Shown here in pieces: positions 1-10,493 of a DNA stretch of 22,663 nt. This stretch comes from CAJBLF01 sp041663325 (GTDB taxonomy: Bacteria > Patescibacteriota > Gracilibacteria > Absconditabacterales > Absconditicoccaceae). Positions within the stretch are counted from its first letter, which is position 1. Each line of letters starts with the position of its first letter. Under the pieces are notes generated by a model that worked only from the letters and a program-made list of their open reading frames with translations, had not been told where the DNA came from and searched no databases. Location of the stretch: positions 1-22,663 of the forward strand of contig JBAZRN010000018.1 of assembly GCA_041663325.1 (NCBI GenBank). Reading direction: 5' to 3'. Position numbers and translations under genes: made by a program.

Positions 1-3000
1 TTTGATATTTGTTTGATAGAGTACTTTATTATTTTGAAGTACGGTAACTATACCCTTGACGACAGTGATATTTTGTTGTATTGTTTTCGTAACAAATCCC
101 ACTTCAGTTCATAATAGTTTTTGTGCTGTGTCTGGTGCTACAGTGACTGTCACTCCTTTATTTTCTTTTATCCCTGTAGGCGCTTGATAAATAAATGTTG
201 ATGTGGCAAAGTTATCAAATTTGATGCTGGTATTTGCACTGGCTCCATCGTATATTTTTCCGTCACCGCTTTGCACACTAATAGTGTATGGCTGTATGTT
301 TTGTCCTATGCTGTTCCCATATTTATCTGCAGCGTTTACGATCAATGGTAATTCTCCTCCTTCCATAACGATAGTAGGATTAGCGGGTGTCTGAATTTTT
401 ATGTTTTCAATAGGTCATGGAAGAATGTTAATAACTTGTTGTTTGGTGATGCACGTATTTCCCGTAGGCGGACAAAGTTCTATTTTGAGTGTTGTGCTTC
501 CTGCTTTTTTCCCATTGAGTATAATGTCAAAAGTATTTCATTCTGTATTGGGATTGTAAAATTCCTGCGCTTTTTTTGTGCAGATATTTGGACTAAGGAT
601 TGTTCCTTTTCTGCTTATAGCAAAACAATTATCTCCTGTTCCAGATATTTTTACATTGATATTGCCCATGTTTTGAGCCATAGTTATTTTTATTTGAGCG
701 TTTCCTGTGTCATCTACTCAGATGATTGTCTTATCTATATTTACTAGGGCATAATTGTTATATCATTGCAATATTGTTTTGATGTTTTCTGGCGCTTCAC
801 TGATCATGGTATCATTGTTCTGTGTATTTCGTTGTCTTCCGTATTCTGTTCGTTGATCGCCTGCAGTTTCTAAACTACTTCCTATTTCTTTCAATGTACC
901 TACAAATACTGGACCAAGCGCATTTTTAAATCCTATTTTGATATCAAACGGTTTTTTTAGTATTTGCTGTGCTCGGCATTTCATTGCTTTGATCCATGGT
1001 GAGCTGAAATCTTTGAAGTCAAAAAGCAATGCTGTTCCATTAGCATCCACTCATTCACAACTATCTATCTGCGCTTGCAGCACATCTGAACTTGCTGTGG
1101 ATTCTCTGAATGTATTTGTCGGAATTTTGACTGATTTCTCTTGAGAACTTTGGATCTGTTGGATAAATGATGGCACGGGTTTGGAAGAGACATAATCTTC
1201 ACCGTCAGAATTGATAAATCCAACTTCGTATCCTGTCGTATTATATGTCGGTGTGATAAATTTACCTTGATCATTTCCTTCTGTCAGATATGTGGTTACT
1301 ATATTGCTTATTTTCTGGTTTACATCGAAGCTGTCTTTTATCTCTGTCATATCTTGAGCAACGGTGCTTTGCTGCAATCTTTCCGGCCACGTTATGTTTT
1401 GATAATACAATATTTTAGCGATCATATCTAGTTTTTCATCATCAGTTGTTGCTTCTGATTTTCCATAGATAGCTTGTTTTCCATATTCGGGAGCGTTTTG
1501 TAGCGTGTCCAAAAATACCACCAATTGTTTGATGAAATAATCCGTCGGTATAGGATTTGAACTGTAATTATGAGTATTGGGATTTGCTAGAGGATCAAGT
1601 TGTCCAAGAAAATTGAATTGAGCGCTGTACGAATTATAATATCCGTTATTTCTTTTTTGTGTTTGCTCATTTAACAGTGCATTATATTCTCCTGCTTTCC
1701 CAGTTAAATAATTTTTTATCGCGTCTCTTATTTCTGTTTGTGTCTTGAGTACGAGCTTACCGCTTATTTCTTTGTATACTTTTACTTCATAGAGATTTGG
1801 ATAATTTAATCTTACGAGATCTCAACCTATACCTTGAAAAGTAATATTTCTGATATTATCGATCGGTCTGTCTTGAGTTGTCAGATTCATTCCTTTATTC
1901 ACTTCTTTTTTATCGGGATCTGTCGAAACATTGAAGGTGTTCATAGTAGTTTTTATTTGGGTGATTTCACCGAAAATAGTCGGAGGAGAAAGTGTTTGAT
2001 TGATTTCTGCAAATGGCTGAATTGTCTGACCATTATCTTGATATTCGTGGATTTTATCCAGTCTGTCGTTGATTTTGCCATTACCGTTTATTTCTGTCTG
2101 CAGCGTAGTGACGATATTGTCCAACACATCACACAATGCTTTGTAATGACTTATATCACATCCATTTCATAAAGCTAATGCCCCTATAGCTGTTTTTTGT
2201 GCTTGTATAAGTGGAATGCTGCTATTGATTTGTCCTATAGTATTGTAGATTCCTCGCGCTGTGGTAAATGTTGATTTTAACGCGTTTGTGTTGGCTATGA
2301 TGTAATCGAGATTTTGGGTTATCTGTGTTTTTCGTGTATCTAGGATTTCTACTTTTTGGTTTTTGAAACTTTCTGACTGAATGATATTGGTAAATGATTC
2401 TCATATGGTATTGATATTGAGATTATTCATGTAACTAAGCAATCAATCTAATCCTTCATTAATTTTTTCGATCCTTCATGAAATTTCATAGCTTCTTGTT
2501 TGATTGATAGTATTGCCACTTCGTGCGTCTGCTAATGCTGATACTTGTGCGGCGGTATATCCTGGAAGTGAAAGCGGGGTAAATGAAATAATTTGCTGCA
2601 TACCATTGTTATATGCGCTGATCGTCGTTTTTAACTGGGTGAGATTGGACACTACTCCTGTGATATCTGAACTATTCGTTCCGCTAAATTCAGTATATTG
2701 TTTAACGATATCTGTTTTGGTTTGAGAAAGATCAGTCATGACATTGTTGTAGAAAACTTCTACGTCTGAGGAATTTTTGAATTTATAGATATCTATATTA
2801 GAGATTTGATTTCGTGTCGGTGAAATGTTTTTGACTCTGGAATCAATCGTTTTGTACGTATAGATTTTTCCGTTTCCTCCGCAAACACCAGGATTTTTTG
2901 TGTAAAGCACTGCCTTCCCTGCGTTTATGATATGATTCACTACTGCGCCATAGATACTGAAGAAATCTGTTTGCGCATATGTTTTTGGCGGATTATATTG

Positions 3001-4995
3001 TCGAATGGGGTGCTCTAAATCCGTATTGGTTACTATTTGATTGGTAAATTTCAAATCAATTCCGTTGTTGTTCGGATAATTCATCAAAGCGGAAATATTG
3101 TTGCTGCTTTCTTGTTTCTCTTTTACTGCAAATCTTTCCTGGATGAGGCTTGCATACATCATCACTCATACATATGAGTTCGCATCTGTTTGTTTGCTCT
3201 CTATCTTTTTTGATCCCGCAATATCATAGATAGGAAATTTAGCGTCTTTGTAATTATAATTTGTTAACTTTTGGGTGACAGGATCTATATTCATTGGAGA
3301 AGCTCCTCATCGGTATCTTGCTGAAAATCCTGTCAGTGATTCACATCATCATTGTTTTTCTTCGTCGCCTATATAACATTTGTTTTCATCCGCCGAATCG
3401 TCAGGTTTCCATGTTTTCTTTCGTCGAATACAATAGCCGAATAAATGCAGGTTACAATCCTTATTTCGAATATCCTGCCTGTTTATTTTTAATATTGCAT
3501 ATCTGTCCAATTCTTCCTGGGTGCTGTTGATATTATATCCTCTATTGGCTTCTACTTGTGTTGAAAAGATGTTATATGAGCCTCCTATAGATTGTCCGAT
3601 ATTGCTTATGTTTTGACTGGAAATCGAATTAAGATTCTGATACGTTCCTCTATAAATGCTTGTATCTTCCGCGCTGGTAACTAAGTTTGCATTTTTTCCA
3701 AAATAATAGTTCTCATAGTAATTGTATTTTGTTCGCATACATTTTGGTATGAGCGATGCTTTTACTTCTCCTTCAAAATCCAATTCGCTGACGGGAATAG
3801 GTATCGTCATGTAATATTTTTCTTGTTCTACCTTATCATTTAATTTGTTTTCTAAAAAATCATTCATCTGGATCAGGAGTGGTTGCACATTATTATCACT
3901 ATCTCCTAGGAGTCGGTTATCTTTTTGAGCGATTTTGTCGGTGAGCGAACTGTAGTCGGTAAAAGTTTCTCCTTCGGTAGTCTTGTATCGTCTTGCAAGT
4001 CCGGAAATATTATCTTTTATTCTTGCTAAGAATTGAGAGCTCACAAGTCCATCGTATCATTTGAGCATTTCTTGGGTAGTTTTTTTAAGCGTTAATGTTG
4101 GTATATTCGCAGTAACGTCTTGTGATAATGCCGTTGCTTCATCGTTTCTTGATGCTATATCATTGGCATATGCCTTGAGATCTGGGTCTTCTACGTTCTG
4201 TAAATCGTTTTTGAGATCGTTTCCCACCGCAAGAGCACTATCATTATGCTCGTTTTTTAATATATTGAGGAGGAGATTATTATATCTATGATAGCCGATA
4301 TCTTCTGAAAAAACCAGACTGTTGATATAATATTTAGTATTTTCCGGAATGAAATATTTTTTGAGTCCGATAAAGTCTTCATACCAAATTGCTTTGTCGA
4401 TGAATGTTGTCGGGTTGTTGTAATATGATCTTACTTTATTGAAAAAATCATTATATTGCTGATTAGTATCAAACTTTATAATTCCATGCCAAAGTTCTGC
4501 CTGACCATTTGGGTTTTCATTATATACGAAAAATTTCTTATTGGCATCATAGATGAACTGCTGATGTTCAAAATCTACATACGGATAAATGCTCGGATAA
4601 ATAAATCCATTATTTTCTACGACGGGTAATGGCACATCACCGATAAGTATAGTGCCTACGAGTTTGGAACTTTGGTCTTTGAGTCCTTCAAAGTACATAT
4701 TTTCTAACACTTGTGAGATTTCATGCGCTTTGAGCGTTGTAGTGTCTATGGGAAATACTACGGCTTTGCTATTGGCAATTTTTTTCTGAATATATTTGGT
4801 AGTATATCGGACAAGATTGGTTTTTATATCTTGATAGATATTTTTGTCTACAAAAACCGCTACAATGTTTGTTGTACTAGGGTTTTCAGCTGCATAAACT
4901 TTTTTTCGATCAACGAAAAAGCTATTTTGTAAAAAATATGATAATCCATAGAGGATGATGAGTATTCGTATACTAAGTTTTTTAATTCAATTCAT
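1..4995 (-). CDS. Giant exported surface protein with Ig-like region (partial, runs off left edge)
   Basis: One open frame of 1665 codons with UGA read as Gly; I checked the joins between fragments and found no in-frame TAA or TAG. TGA codons occur for example at 109-111, 415-417, 538-540, 718-720, 1822-1824 and 4057-4059. The N-terminus has a lysine-flanked hydrophobic stretch (about residues 8-28) and a VYA|AEN-type cleavage site near residue 35, so it is probably secreted. Residues 111-124 read LVGTILIGDVPLP, followed by a YPSIYPYVDF segment. This loosely recalls the LxGD strand of gingipain-like (C25) peptidases and large conserved CPR surface proteins, but I cannot assign a catalytic site. 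Residues about 1410-1665 are beta-rich and look like bacterial Ig-like repeats (ADKYGNSI, FIYQAPTG). The stop codon lies outside the window. Likely roles are adhesion or envelope structure; this is inference. Confidence 0.85.
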
Positions 4996-5118
4996 ACAGT
5001 GAGAAGCCGAATTGTAAATATTTTTTTGTAATACAAAAATAAGACATTTTACTATATATAAAAGATAGGGAAAATAAACAAAAACAGCCACTTTTGTTAT
5101 TTCCAAATTGGGGTTTTG

Positions 5119-5127
5119 TGATATGAT
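5119..5127 (+). promoter_or_regulatory. Extended -10 promoter-like element
   Basis: The sequence TGATATGAT matches an extended -10 (TG, one base, TATGAT). No good -35 box is present at 16-18 bases upstream, which is tolerated for extended -10 promoters. The expected start point near 5134 would sit just before the structured RNA candidate. Confidence 0.4.
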
Positions 5128-5133
5128 ATAGTA

Positions 5134-5331
5134 ATGAGATTACGTAACCTACTACACATATTTTATTGTATTTTACAAGGGAACTATTGCTTGTTAAAAT
5201 CTCTTGTCATTCTTGTCCTCACGCTTTACTTACGGGTGAAATAGTATGATGGTAATTTTTTCGCACCCTGAATTTTTGGTTGAAAGTAGTAGGAGAAATG
5301 AATATAAATTAGCATTCATCTGGTTTTTTTA
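5134..5331 (+). ncRNA. Candidate structured RNA upstream of rny
   Basis: A closing helix can form between CCTACTAC (5148-5155) and GTAGTAGG (5286-5293), a perfect 8-bp complement 130 bases apart. Inside it are two further hairpins. One pairs TTTTACAAG with CTTGTTAAAA (about 5170-5199) and the other pairs GGGTGAAA with TTTCGCACCC (about 5234-5269). A terminator-like hairpin (ATGAAT/ATTCAT) followed by seven T lies at 5299-5330. The roughly 200-base transcript is reminiscent of 6S-like RNAs or a long leader for rny, but I see no diagnostic motif of SRP RNA, tmRNA, RNase P or a known riboswitch. The family is unassigned. Confidence 0.4.
5299..5330 (+). terminator. Terminator-like hairpin before rny
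   Basis: ATGAAT (5299-5304) can pair with ATTCAT (5314-5319) over a loop of nine bases, followed after CTGG by TTTTTTT. The stem is short and AT-rich, so it is weak. It would end the candidate RNA 20 bases before the rny start. Confidence 0.4.
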
Positions 5332-5350
5332 AACATTAATTATCTAAACA

Positions 5351-6853
5351 ATGAGCATACTCAGTATTATTTTAATTATCATCGCCCTAGGGGCGTGAGG
5401 AATGGGTTGATTTTATGGCTACAAAAGAACACTAACACAAAAAGCGCTGGATTTCAAAAAGAGAATGGAAAAAGTAAAAGAGATTGAAGAAGAAATGCTT
5501 GAAACTGCTAAGAAAAAATCAGCCAATCTTCTCGAACAAGCTGAAGAAAAGGCACAAAAGATCGAAGCCCAAAGACTAGAAAAAATGGAAGTCATTCAAA
5601 ATAGACTTTTGGCTAGAGAAGAGAAAATGGATGAAAAGCTTGAAAAGTTGGAGCAGGAAAAGGTAAAAATCACCGACAAACAAAAAGATATGGATGCTAT
5701 TATCAAGGAACAAATGAATAAGATTTCTGAGATTGCCAAGCTAACCAAGGAGGAAGCTAAGCTCCAACTCTTCGCTAATGTCGAAAAAGAATATCAGAAA
5801 GATATGGTTGTCTTTATTGAAAAACTTAAAACGATTACCAAAGAAGAAGCTGATAAAGAAGCCGCTATCATCGTTTCTCAAGCATTACCAAGAGTGGTAG
5901 TAAATACGGTAGATGAATTTACGACGAGAAGCATTGACCTTCCTAACGAAGATATCAAAGGAAAACTTATCGGAAGAGAAGGAAGGAATATCTGATACTT
6001 TGAAAAGATGACGGGAGTAGAACTTATTGTAGATGATACGCCATTGACGGTAAGAGTTTCTTCATTCGATAGTGAAAAAAGATATATCGCTTCTACTATG
6101 CTTCAAAAACTCATCAAGGATGGAAGAATCAATCCATTCTATATTGAGAAGACCTATAATGAAGTAGTCGCTGAGCTCCAAAACTTGCTTACGGAAAAAG
6201 GCAAAGAAGCGCTTGCTATGCTTAATATTCCCATGATGAAACCTGACTTGGTGAAAATGATTGGACAATATTATCTTAGATATAGTTATGGACAAAATCT
6301 TTGGACGCATAGTGTCGAAGTAGCTAAGATCTCTGAGGCAATCGCAACTGAACTTGGACTTGATCCTATCCTGGCAAAAAAGGCTGGACTTTTCCACGAT
6401 ATCGGAAAGATTGTTGCGACAACAGGTCAGTCTCACTCTGCTATCGGAGCTGAAGTATTGAAAAAACTTGGTATGGATCCTGTGATCATCAATGCCGCTG
6501 AAGCGCATCACTATGATGTGCCTATCAATAATCCTATTGCTTGGATTGTCGCTGCGGCTGATGCTATTTCCGCTTCCAGACCTGGCGCAAGGTTTGATAC
6601 CAAAGAGCTCTTTATTGAGAAAATGTGAGAACTTGAAAAACTTATTTATGAAATTCCTGGTATCGACAAAGTACATATTATGCAAGCAGGGAGAGAAATT
6701 ATGGTTTATGTTAATCCAAAAGAAATCTCAGATAATGAGCTTGAAAAATTGCTCAAAACTATCGGCACAAAGATTGAAGAAAAACTTGATTATCCTGGTA
6801 TCATCAGAGTAACGGGTATCAGAGAGACGAAAATTATAGAATTCCTTAGATAA
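5351..6853 (+). CDS. rny: Ribonuclease Y
   Basis: 500 residues, close to the usual 510-520. RNase Y is a membrane-tethered endoribonuclease that starts mRNA decay. Residues 3-22 are a transmembrane anchor, with two TGA-encoded glycines (16 and 20). A long charged coiled coil follows (about 30-180), then the KH domain with GREGRNIG (208-215) and TGVELIVDDTP (221-231), and the HD domain with the HD pair in LFHDIGK (H349, D350). The signature AADAISASRPGAR and a typical C-terminus follow. Three further codons are needed to close the gene: TGA at 5993-5995, which falls where most RNase Y proteins have Arg in the KH domain, TGA at 6626-6628, and the true stop TAA at 6851-6853. The ATG at 5351 is chosen because it includes the anchor; no Shine-Dalgarno is seen. 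Confidence 0.95.
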
Positions 6854-6859
6854 AAATTA

Positions 6860-6894
6860 ATGAAAAGTGAATAGTGAAAAGTGAAAAGTGTCGG
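6860..6894. repeat. Heptanucleotide repeat tract after rny
   Basis: Five 7-base units in register: ATGAAAA, GTGAATA, GTGAAAA, GTGAAAA, GTGTCGG. The same unit series recurs after the nuclease gene (19451-19478) and in shorter form after rsmH (14951-14978). A degenerate inverted copy lies at about 6930-6958, so the rny-lgt spacer could fold into a long AT-rich hairpin. Confidence 0.8.
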
Positions 6895-6963
6895 TATTCT
6901 TTTTGATCAAAATAAAAAACTCCATCATTGTTCACTATTAGTTTTTAGTTTTTCACTAACTTA

Positions 6964-7737
6964 ATGTATCCCTATATCATGTTGTGGTGATCTAAAGTAT
7001 ATATGACGGGAATAGGTATTATCGTTTCTTTCTTTGTATTCTTGGGGATTGCTCAATATCTTACTAAAAGATATCATCAAAATTTTTGGAAGTTTTTTTA
7101 CTGGCTGCCTTTTCTGATCGTACTGACCTATTTTCTTTGATCATATATTAATTTTATTTTTGATGTCGGTATTGTCCCTACCAACTGGTCTGAATTTATA
7201 ACGTTACTTTCTCCGTATGGATATAAATTTCATTTTGTCGGGATCTTGATTGGAATGTTTATTTCGATATCTATCTTTCTCAAGAAAATTAGGAGAATAG
7301 AAAATAAAAAAGTATGGTCAGATATATTATTTCTTTCTCTGACATTATCATTGGTTCCTTTGTGATTGTTTCTGTTGATGGGAGATAATTTTATATGAGC
7401 AACGACCACTTCTTGGCTTGGTATCAAATCGCTTCATTCTGATAGCCAACGAAATAAATTTAATCTGGTCTATCCCATAGGACTCTTCCTTTCTTTGTGA
7501 TCGCTCTTTATTGCGCTTTTTATCAAGATTCTCAAGAAAAAAAAATTTGGATATGGAATGCTGGGGTTTGCAATAATTTTGATTTTCATAAGTCTTATTC
7601 TGCTTTTACAGCAATATTCTAGACACGCAGTGTTTTCTTTATGAGGCATCACATTTGATTTGAAACAATACTCTGCATGGATTCTTGCGATTATCTGTTA
7701 TTTTACTTACAGAAAACGACAAAAAAATAACGATTAA
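6964..7737 (+). CDS. Divergent Lgt-like (prolipoprotein diacylglyceryl transferase family) membrane protein
   Basis: 257 residues with about seven hydrophobic segments, visible only when TGA is read as Gly (six or more in-frame TGAs, true stop TAA at 7735-7737). Lgt transfers diacylglycerol from phosphatidylglycerol to the lipobox cysteine of prolipoproteins in the cytoplasmic membrane. Family-like features run in the right order: IMLWGSKVYMTGIG near the N-terminus, GYKFHFVGILIG at the HGG position, PLGLFLLMGDNFIG at the GRIGNFING position, and FSLGGITFDLKQYSAW at the C-terminal LGxLTxGQxLS position. The Arg of GRIGNF and the Arg of YGxxRF are not conserved here, so it may be a diverged or inactive paralogue. 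LspA is encoded nearby, so a lipoprotein pathway exists. Spacing to rny is 110 bases. No Shine-Dalgarno is visible. Confidence 0.55.
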
Positions 7738-7738
7738 C

Positions 7739-7766
7739 AATTATTATTTACGAATTACGAATTGTG
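7739..7766. repeat. Heptanucleotide repeat tract after the Lgt-like gene
   Basis: Four 7-base units in register: AATTATT, ATTTACG, AATTACG, AATTGTG, starting one base after the stop codon. It is related to the tract at 18392-18419. Confidence 0.65.
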
Positions 7767-7810
7767 GAATACAATTATATAAATATTTTATAGCTTGTTG
7801 GTGTGTGTAT

Positions 7811-9352
7811 ATGAAATTGTTTTTTCTTAAAGAACATAGTTTATACAAAATATTTAAAACTATAGAGAAAGTGCCTAGCGGTAGAACTATCTATATTTAT
7901 ATCGATCCTGAACATTCTTTTTTTGATAATGAATGGCGAGGAAAAGAGATCAAAGAATTACTTCAAAAAAAAAGTTTGAATGCAATGTTTGTCACCAAAA
8001 CAGAAAAATCTAAATATTTTTTCTCTAGTTTAGGACTTACGGTTATGCATCAAGAAAAACATAAAATCATCAAATATCTGAGGCTGATCTATGATTTTTT
8101 CTTTAATATAAAGAAATTTCATCTTCAGGTATATACCAAAAAAAACTATATCTTCTATGCGGTATTTTGATTTGAGATTATTTTTGTGCTGGTGATTTTA
8201 TTTCTCTTATATTCACTTATCCTTCCAAGCACGCGTATAAATATCATCCCTACAAGTCAGATAGAAAGTGTAATATATAACTTCCGTTATTATCCATTTT
8301 CTGATGCAGAGTTTCAAAAAGATTCCAGATATCTGAGTATAGCATATTATACAGGATATATTGATTATAAATATGATATGACCGTAAGCACATCGAATAT
8401 CAAATATATCCAACAACCCTCTCAAGGAACGATTGAGCTTATCAATAAAATACCCAAAGAATATTCATTCATCAAAAACACGAGATTTGTGACTGATGAT
8501 GGACGTCAATTTGTGTCTGTTAATGATTTTATTGTCCCTCAATGAACGGAAAAAAATCCTGGAAAAGTTTTGGTAGTGATCAAAGCTATGGAACAAGATA
8601 TCCAATGAGTGCTTATGTGATCCAGGGGTAATATCATTAAATGAACAACAGTGTTTATCAAAAATATGAAAAATAGTTATTATGCCCAAAATGTTTATGG
8701 ACAAGTAATCGATGACTTTACTGGTGGAAACTTACAATCTCAAGGTGTGGTTTCTGTCAAAGATATTGCTATTCTTTCTGGAAAACTTGTGGATGCGCTC
8801 TATAAACAGAAGAAAAATATTGTGTTCAGTAATTTTAAATCAGCTGAAAATATTGTGCTCAATTTCGATTCACTTATCTCAACCCAAGTGAAGGATGTCC
8901 AGATCAAAAATGTTCCTGGTGAGAAAACACCGTTACTCAAATGATCTATTATCGCTCGTTTTAATTTCGATTATATCAAGAAGGCCGATCTTCTTGCTGT
9001 AGTAGATAAATATGTCAAACAGAGACTTTACGATAAGATGAAAGTCTTTGAAATAAATACTTCGTCAATAGTGTTTTTCAAAGATATGAAAACAGAAACT
9101 TGAGATGTATTTATCATCCCTACCAAAGTGGATATCAAACAATTCTATGATTTTACCAAGGATATTAATTCTATTTTGCCTGATATGAAAGAGCGTATAG
9201 TCTGACTTAGTGAAGAAAAAGCGAGAGAAACTCTTTTTTCCTATCCTGAAATCTCTTCATTTACTATTACGATCAGACCTCCATGGTATACGACTATTTC
9301 CAAATTGAAGTCCAGGATCAATGTCTATGTGAACGGGAAGACGATAAAATAA
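7811..9352 (+). CDS. Single-pass membrane protein of a CPR-type conserved family (baseplate J-like C-terminus)
   Basis: 513 residues, joined across TGA at 8168-8170 and several more to TAA at 9350-9352. Residues 1-105 look like a small alpha/beta cytoplasmic domain (VPSGRTIYIYIDPEHSF, NAMFVTKTEKSKYFFSSLGL). A transmembrane segment spans about 113-138 (IIFVLVILFLLYSLIL). The remaining 375 residues should be outside the membrane and are beta-rich, ending in LSEEKARETLFSYPEI and ITIRPPWYTTI. This architecture and C-terminal motif resemble proteins widespread in CPR genomes that are often labelled baseplate J/gp47-like or hypothetical. No enzyme motif is seen. I chose ATG 7811 because the upstream in-frame extension would overlap the Lgt-like gene and cross a repeat tract. 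The function is unknown, perhaps envelope assembly. Confidence 0.75.
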
Positions 9353-9369
9353 ATTCAGAATTTTGCATA

Positions 9370-10236
9370 CTAAGGACGCACGACTATCGTTGATATATTA
9401 GAATCTGGATATATGCCTTTTATATTATTGTATGTTGTGTGGTATATAGTCCATCCTGGGATTGATGGCAGTTGAAATAATCTTCTTGTAATCTCTGATC
9501 ATTTAAATGATTTTTTGTGTAACAATGATATTCTACTGAAAATATTTTTAGCAATTTTGTAATCGTTTTGGATAATTTCTCTTTCTTTTTCGGAATACGC
9601 ATAATCAGTGCCGCTTAATTCGTTTAGTTGATATTCTATAATAGGAAATAATTTAACTATTTGTATTCATACAGTATCCACCTCATCTGCTGCTTTTCGT
9701 ATTTTAGTTTTTAGTTTCCCTATTACTGTTTTTTGCTGTGATTGCGATTGTGCTGTCTTTGTGGCATTTGATGTATCTTTTTGTGATTTCTGAATAGATT
9801 CATCGGTTATACGTGCACTATCGAGCATTGCATTTACCCTTTTTAGCAGATTTTCTACATGTCACATGTTTTCATCATACATAGTCTCAAGTTCTGCCAG
9901 TCTCTGATCCAGATAAAGTGCCGCATTAAGGAATCTCCAATCATGGAATATAAATAGGTGGTTTGCTGTAGTATCAATATGATTAGTATCCAGAAATTCA
10001 ACGATCTTGCATCACTCAATAGTAAGCGCCTGGACATTGAAATCATGTAAAAAATCATATTTTTTTAATCTGTCTTCCAAGTCACTTCTTTTATATGATG
10101 GCTCAATCGGAGTAAATCATTCTTCTATGCGAGCACTGTATTTTTTCCCTTGGTTCTGCGCATATACCTGTTGTGGCACACCCATCGTCAACGTAAAAAG
10201 TAAGGATATGCAAATATTTTTTACCATCTTTTTCAT
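9370..10236 (-). CDS. Secreted hypothetical protein with helical/coiled-coil body
   Basis: 288 residues, true stop TAG, with TGA-encoded Gly at several positions (for example in RIEEGFTP, TIEGCKIVEF and ENMGHVENLL). The first 26 residues are a clear signal peptide (MKKMVKNICISLLFTLTMG, cleavage VYA|QNQ). The mature part is mostly helical: LDQRLAELETMYDENMG and the following stretch look like coiled coil, and a Ser/Gln/Lys-rich linker lies around residues 150-175. I recognise no family. The gene meets the upstream plus-strand gene tail to tail, with 17 bases between them. Two consensus-like promoters lie upstream, so it may be strongly expressed, perhaps as an envelope-associated or extracellular protein. 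Confidence 0.8.
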
Positions 10237-10308
10237 GGCAGATCTACCATTGTTACTGATACTGGGAGAATGACGTAACTGCATGGGGAAGTACATGTAA
10301 AAGTTTTT

Positions 10309-10323
10309 GAAGCTTTCAGCTTC
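10309..10323 (-). promoter_or_regulatory. Perfect hairpin at the predicted 5' end of the mRNA
   Basis: GAAGCT-GAA-AGCTTC on the minus strand forms a perfect 6-bp stem with a 3-base loop. It begins about 7 bases after the TATAAT box at 10330-10335, so the transcript would start with the hairpin. Such 5'-terminal hairpins are known to slow mRNA decay (as in the ompA leader), which fits a window that encodes both RNase Y and RNase J. Confidence 0.5.
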
Positions 10324-10329
10324 TCAGTA

Positions 10330-10358
10330 ATTATACTTGGAATCTCTCATTTTGTCAA
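10330..10358 (-). promoter_or_regulatory. Consensus sigma-70 promoter for the secreted protein gene
   Basis: On the minus strand TTGACA (10353-10358) and TATAAT (10330-10335) are both perfect and separated by exactly 17 bases. This is the best promoter in the window. It gives a leader of about 87 bases before the ATG at 10236. Confidence 0.85.
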
Positions 10359-10368
10359 ATTTGGTTTA

Positions 10369-10396
10369 TCTATACTATTCTATCTATATGTGTCAA
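10369..10396 (-). promoter_or_regulatory. Second, upstream promoter-like element
   Basis: On the minus strand TTGACA (10391-10396) is followed after 16 bases by TATAGA (10369-10374). It lies in tandem with the consensus promoter just downstream. Confidence 0.5.
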
Positions 10397-10444
10397 ATAA
10401 TATGTATTTTTCACAGATGTTCCTGTGATTTTGATGGTATAATA

Positions 10445-10479
10445 AAAAAGAGCACTCGTTGATGAGCACTCTTTTTTTA
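10445..10479 (-). terminator. Rho-independent terminator of the OB-fold gene
   Basis: On the minus strand GAGTGCTC-ATCAAC-GAGTGCTC is flanked by A and T runs. The two arms pair with two central G-U wobbles in minus-strand RNA, but these become C-A mismatches in plus-strand RNA. The hairpin is therefore oriented to stop minus-strand transcription 15 bases after the OB-fold gene. Confidence 0.75.
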
Positions 10480-10493
10480 TATTATTAAGTTAT

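Larger units (their letters stand above)
4996..5350. other. Divergent intergenic region between the giant gene and rny
   Basis: This 355-base gap separates two divergent genes. The right part (about 5119-5331) holds the candidate RNA and promoter listed separately. The left part is very AT-rich and contains a 7-bp inverted repeat (AACAAAA at 5077-5083, TTTTGTT at 5092-5098) but no convincing consensus promoter for the minus-strand gene. No protein-coding frame of credible length or composition is present. Confidence 0.6.

Noticed and set aside
1834..2172. Plus-strand frames of 70-110 residues across 203-2725 and 3294-4932
   Set aside because: They are antisense shadows of the continuous minus-strand giant gene and have no start signal or family match.
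5134..5244. Short plus-strand frame (36 residues, hydrophobic, starts MRLRNLLHIF)
   Set aside because: It overlaps the structured RNA candidate, lacks any family signal and its composition is what AT-rich noise gives.
6062..6685. Long minus-strand frame (207 residues) opposite rny
   Set aside because: Antisense shadow; the plus strand carries unmistakable KH and HD motifs of RNase Y.
9420..9602. Alternative minus-strand frames at 9420-9602 and 9855-10058
   Set aside because: They are out of frame with the signal-peptide-bearing gene that stays open over the whole 9370-10236 region under code 25.
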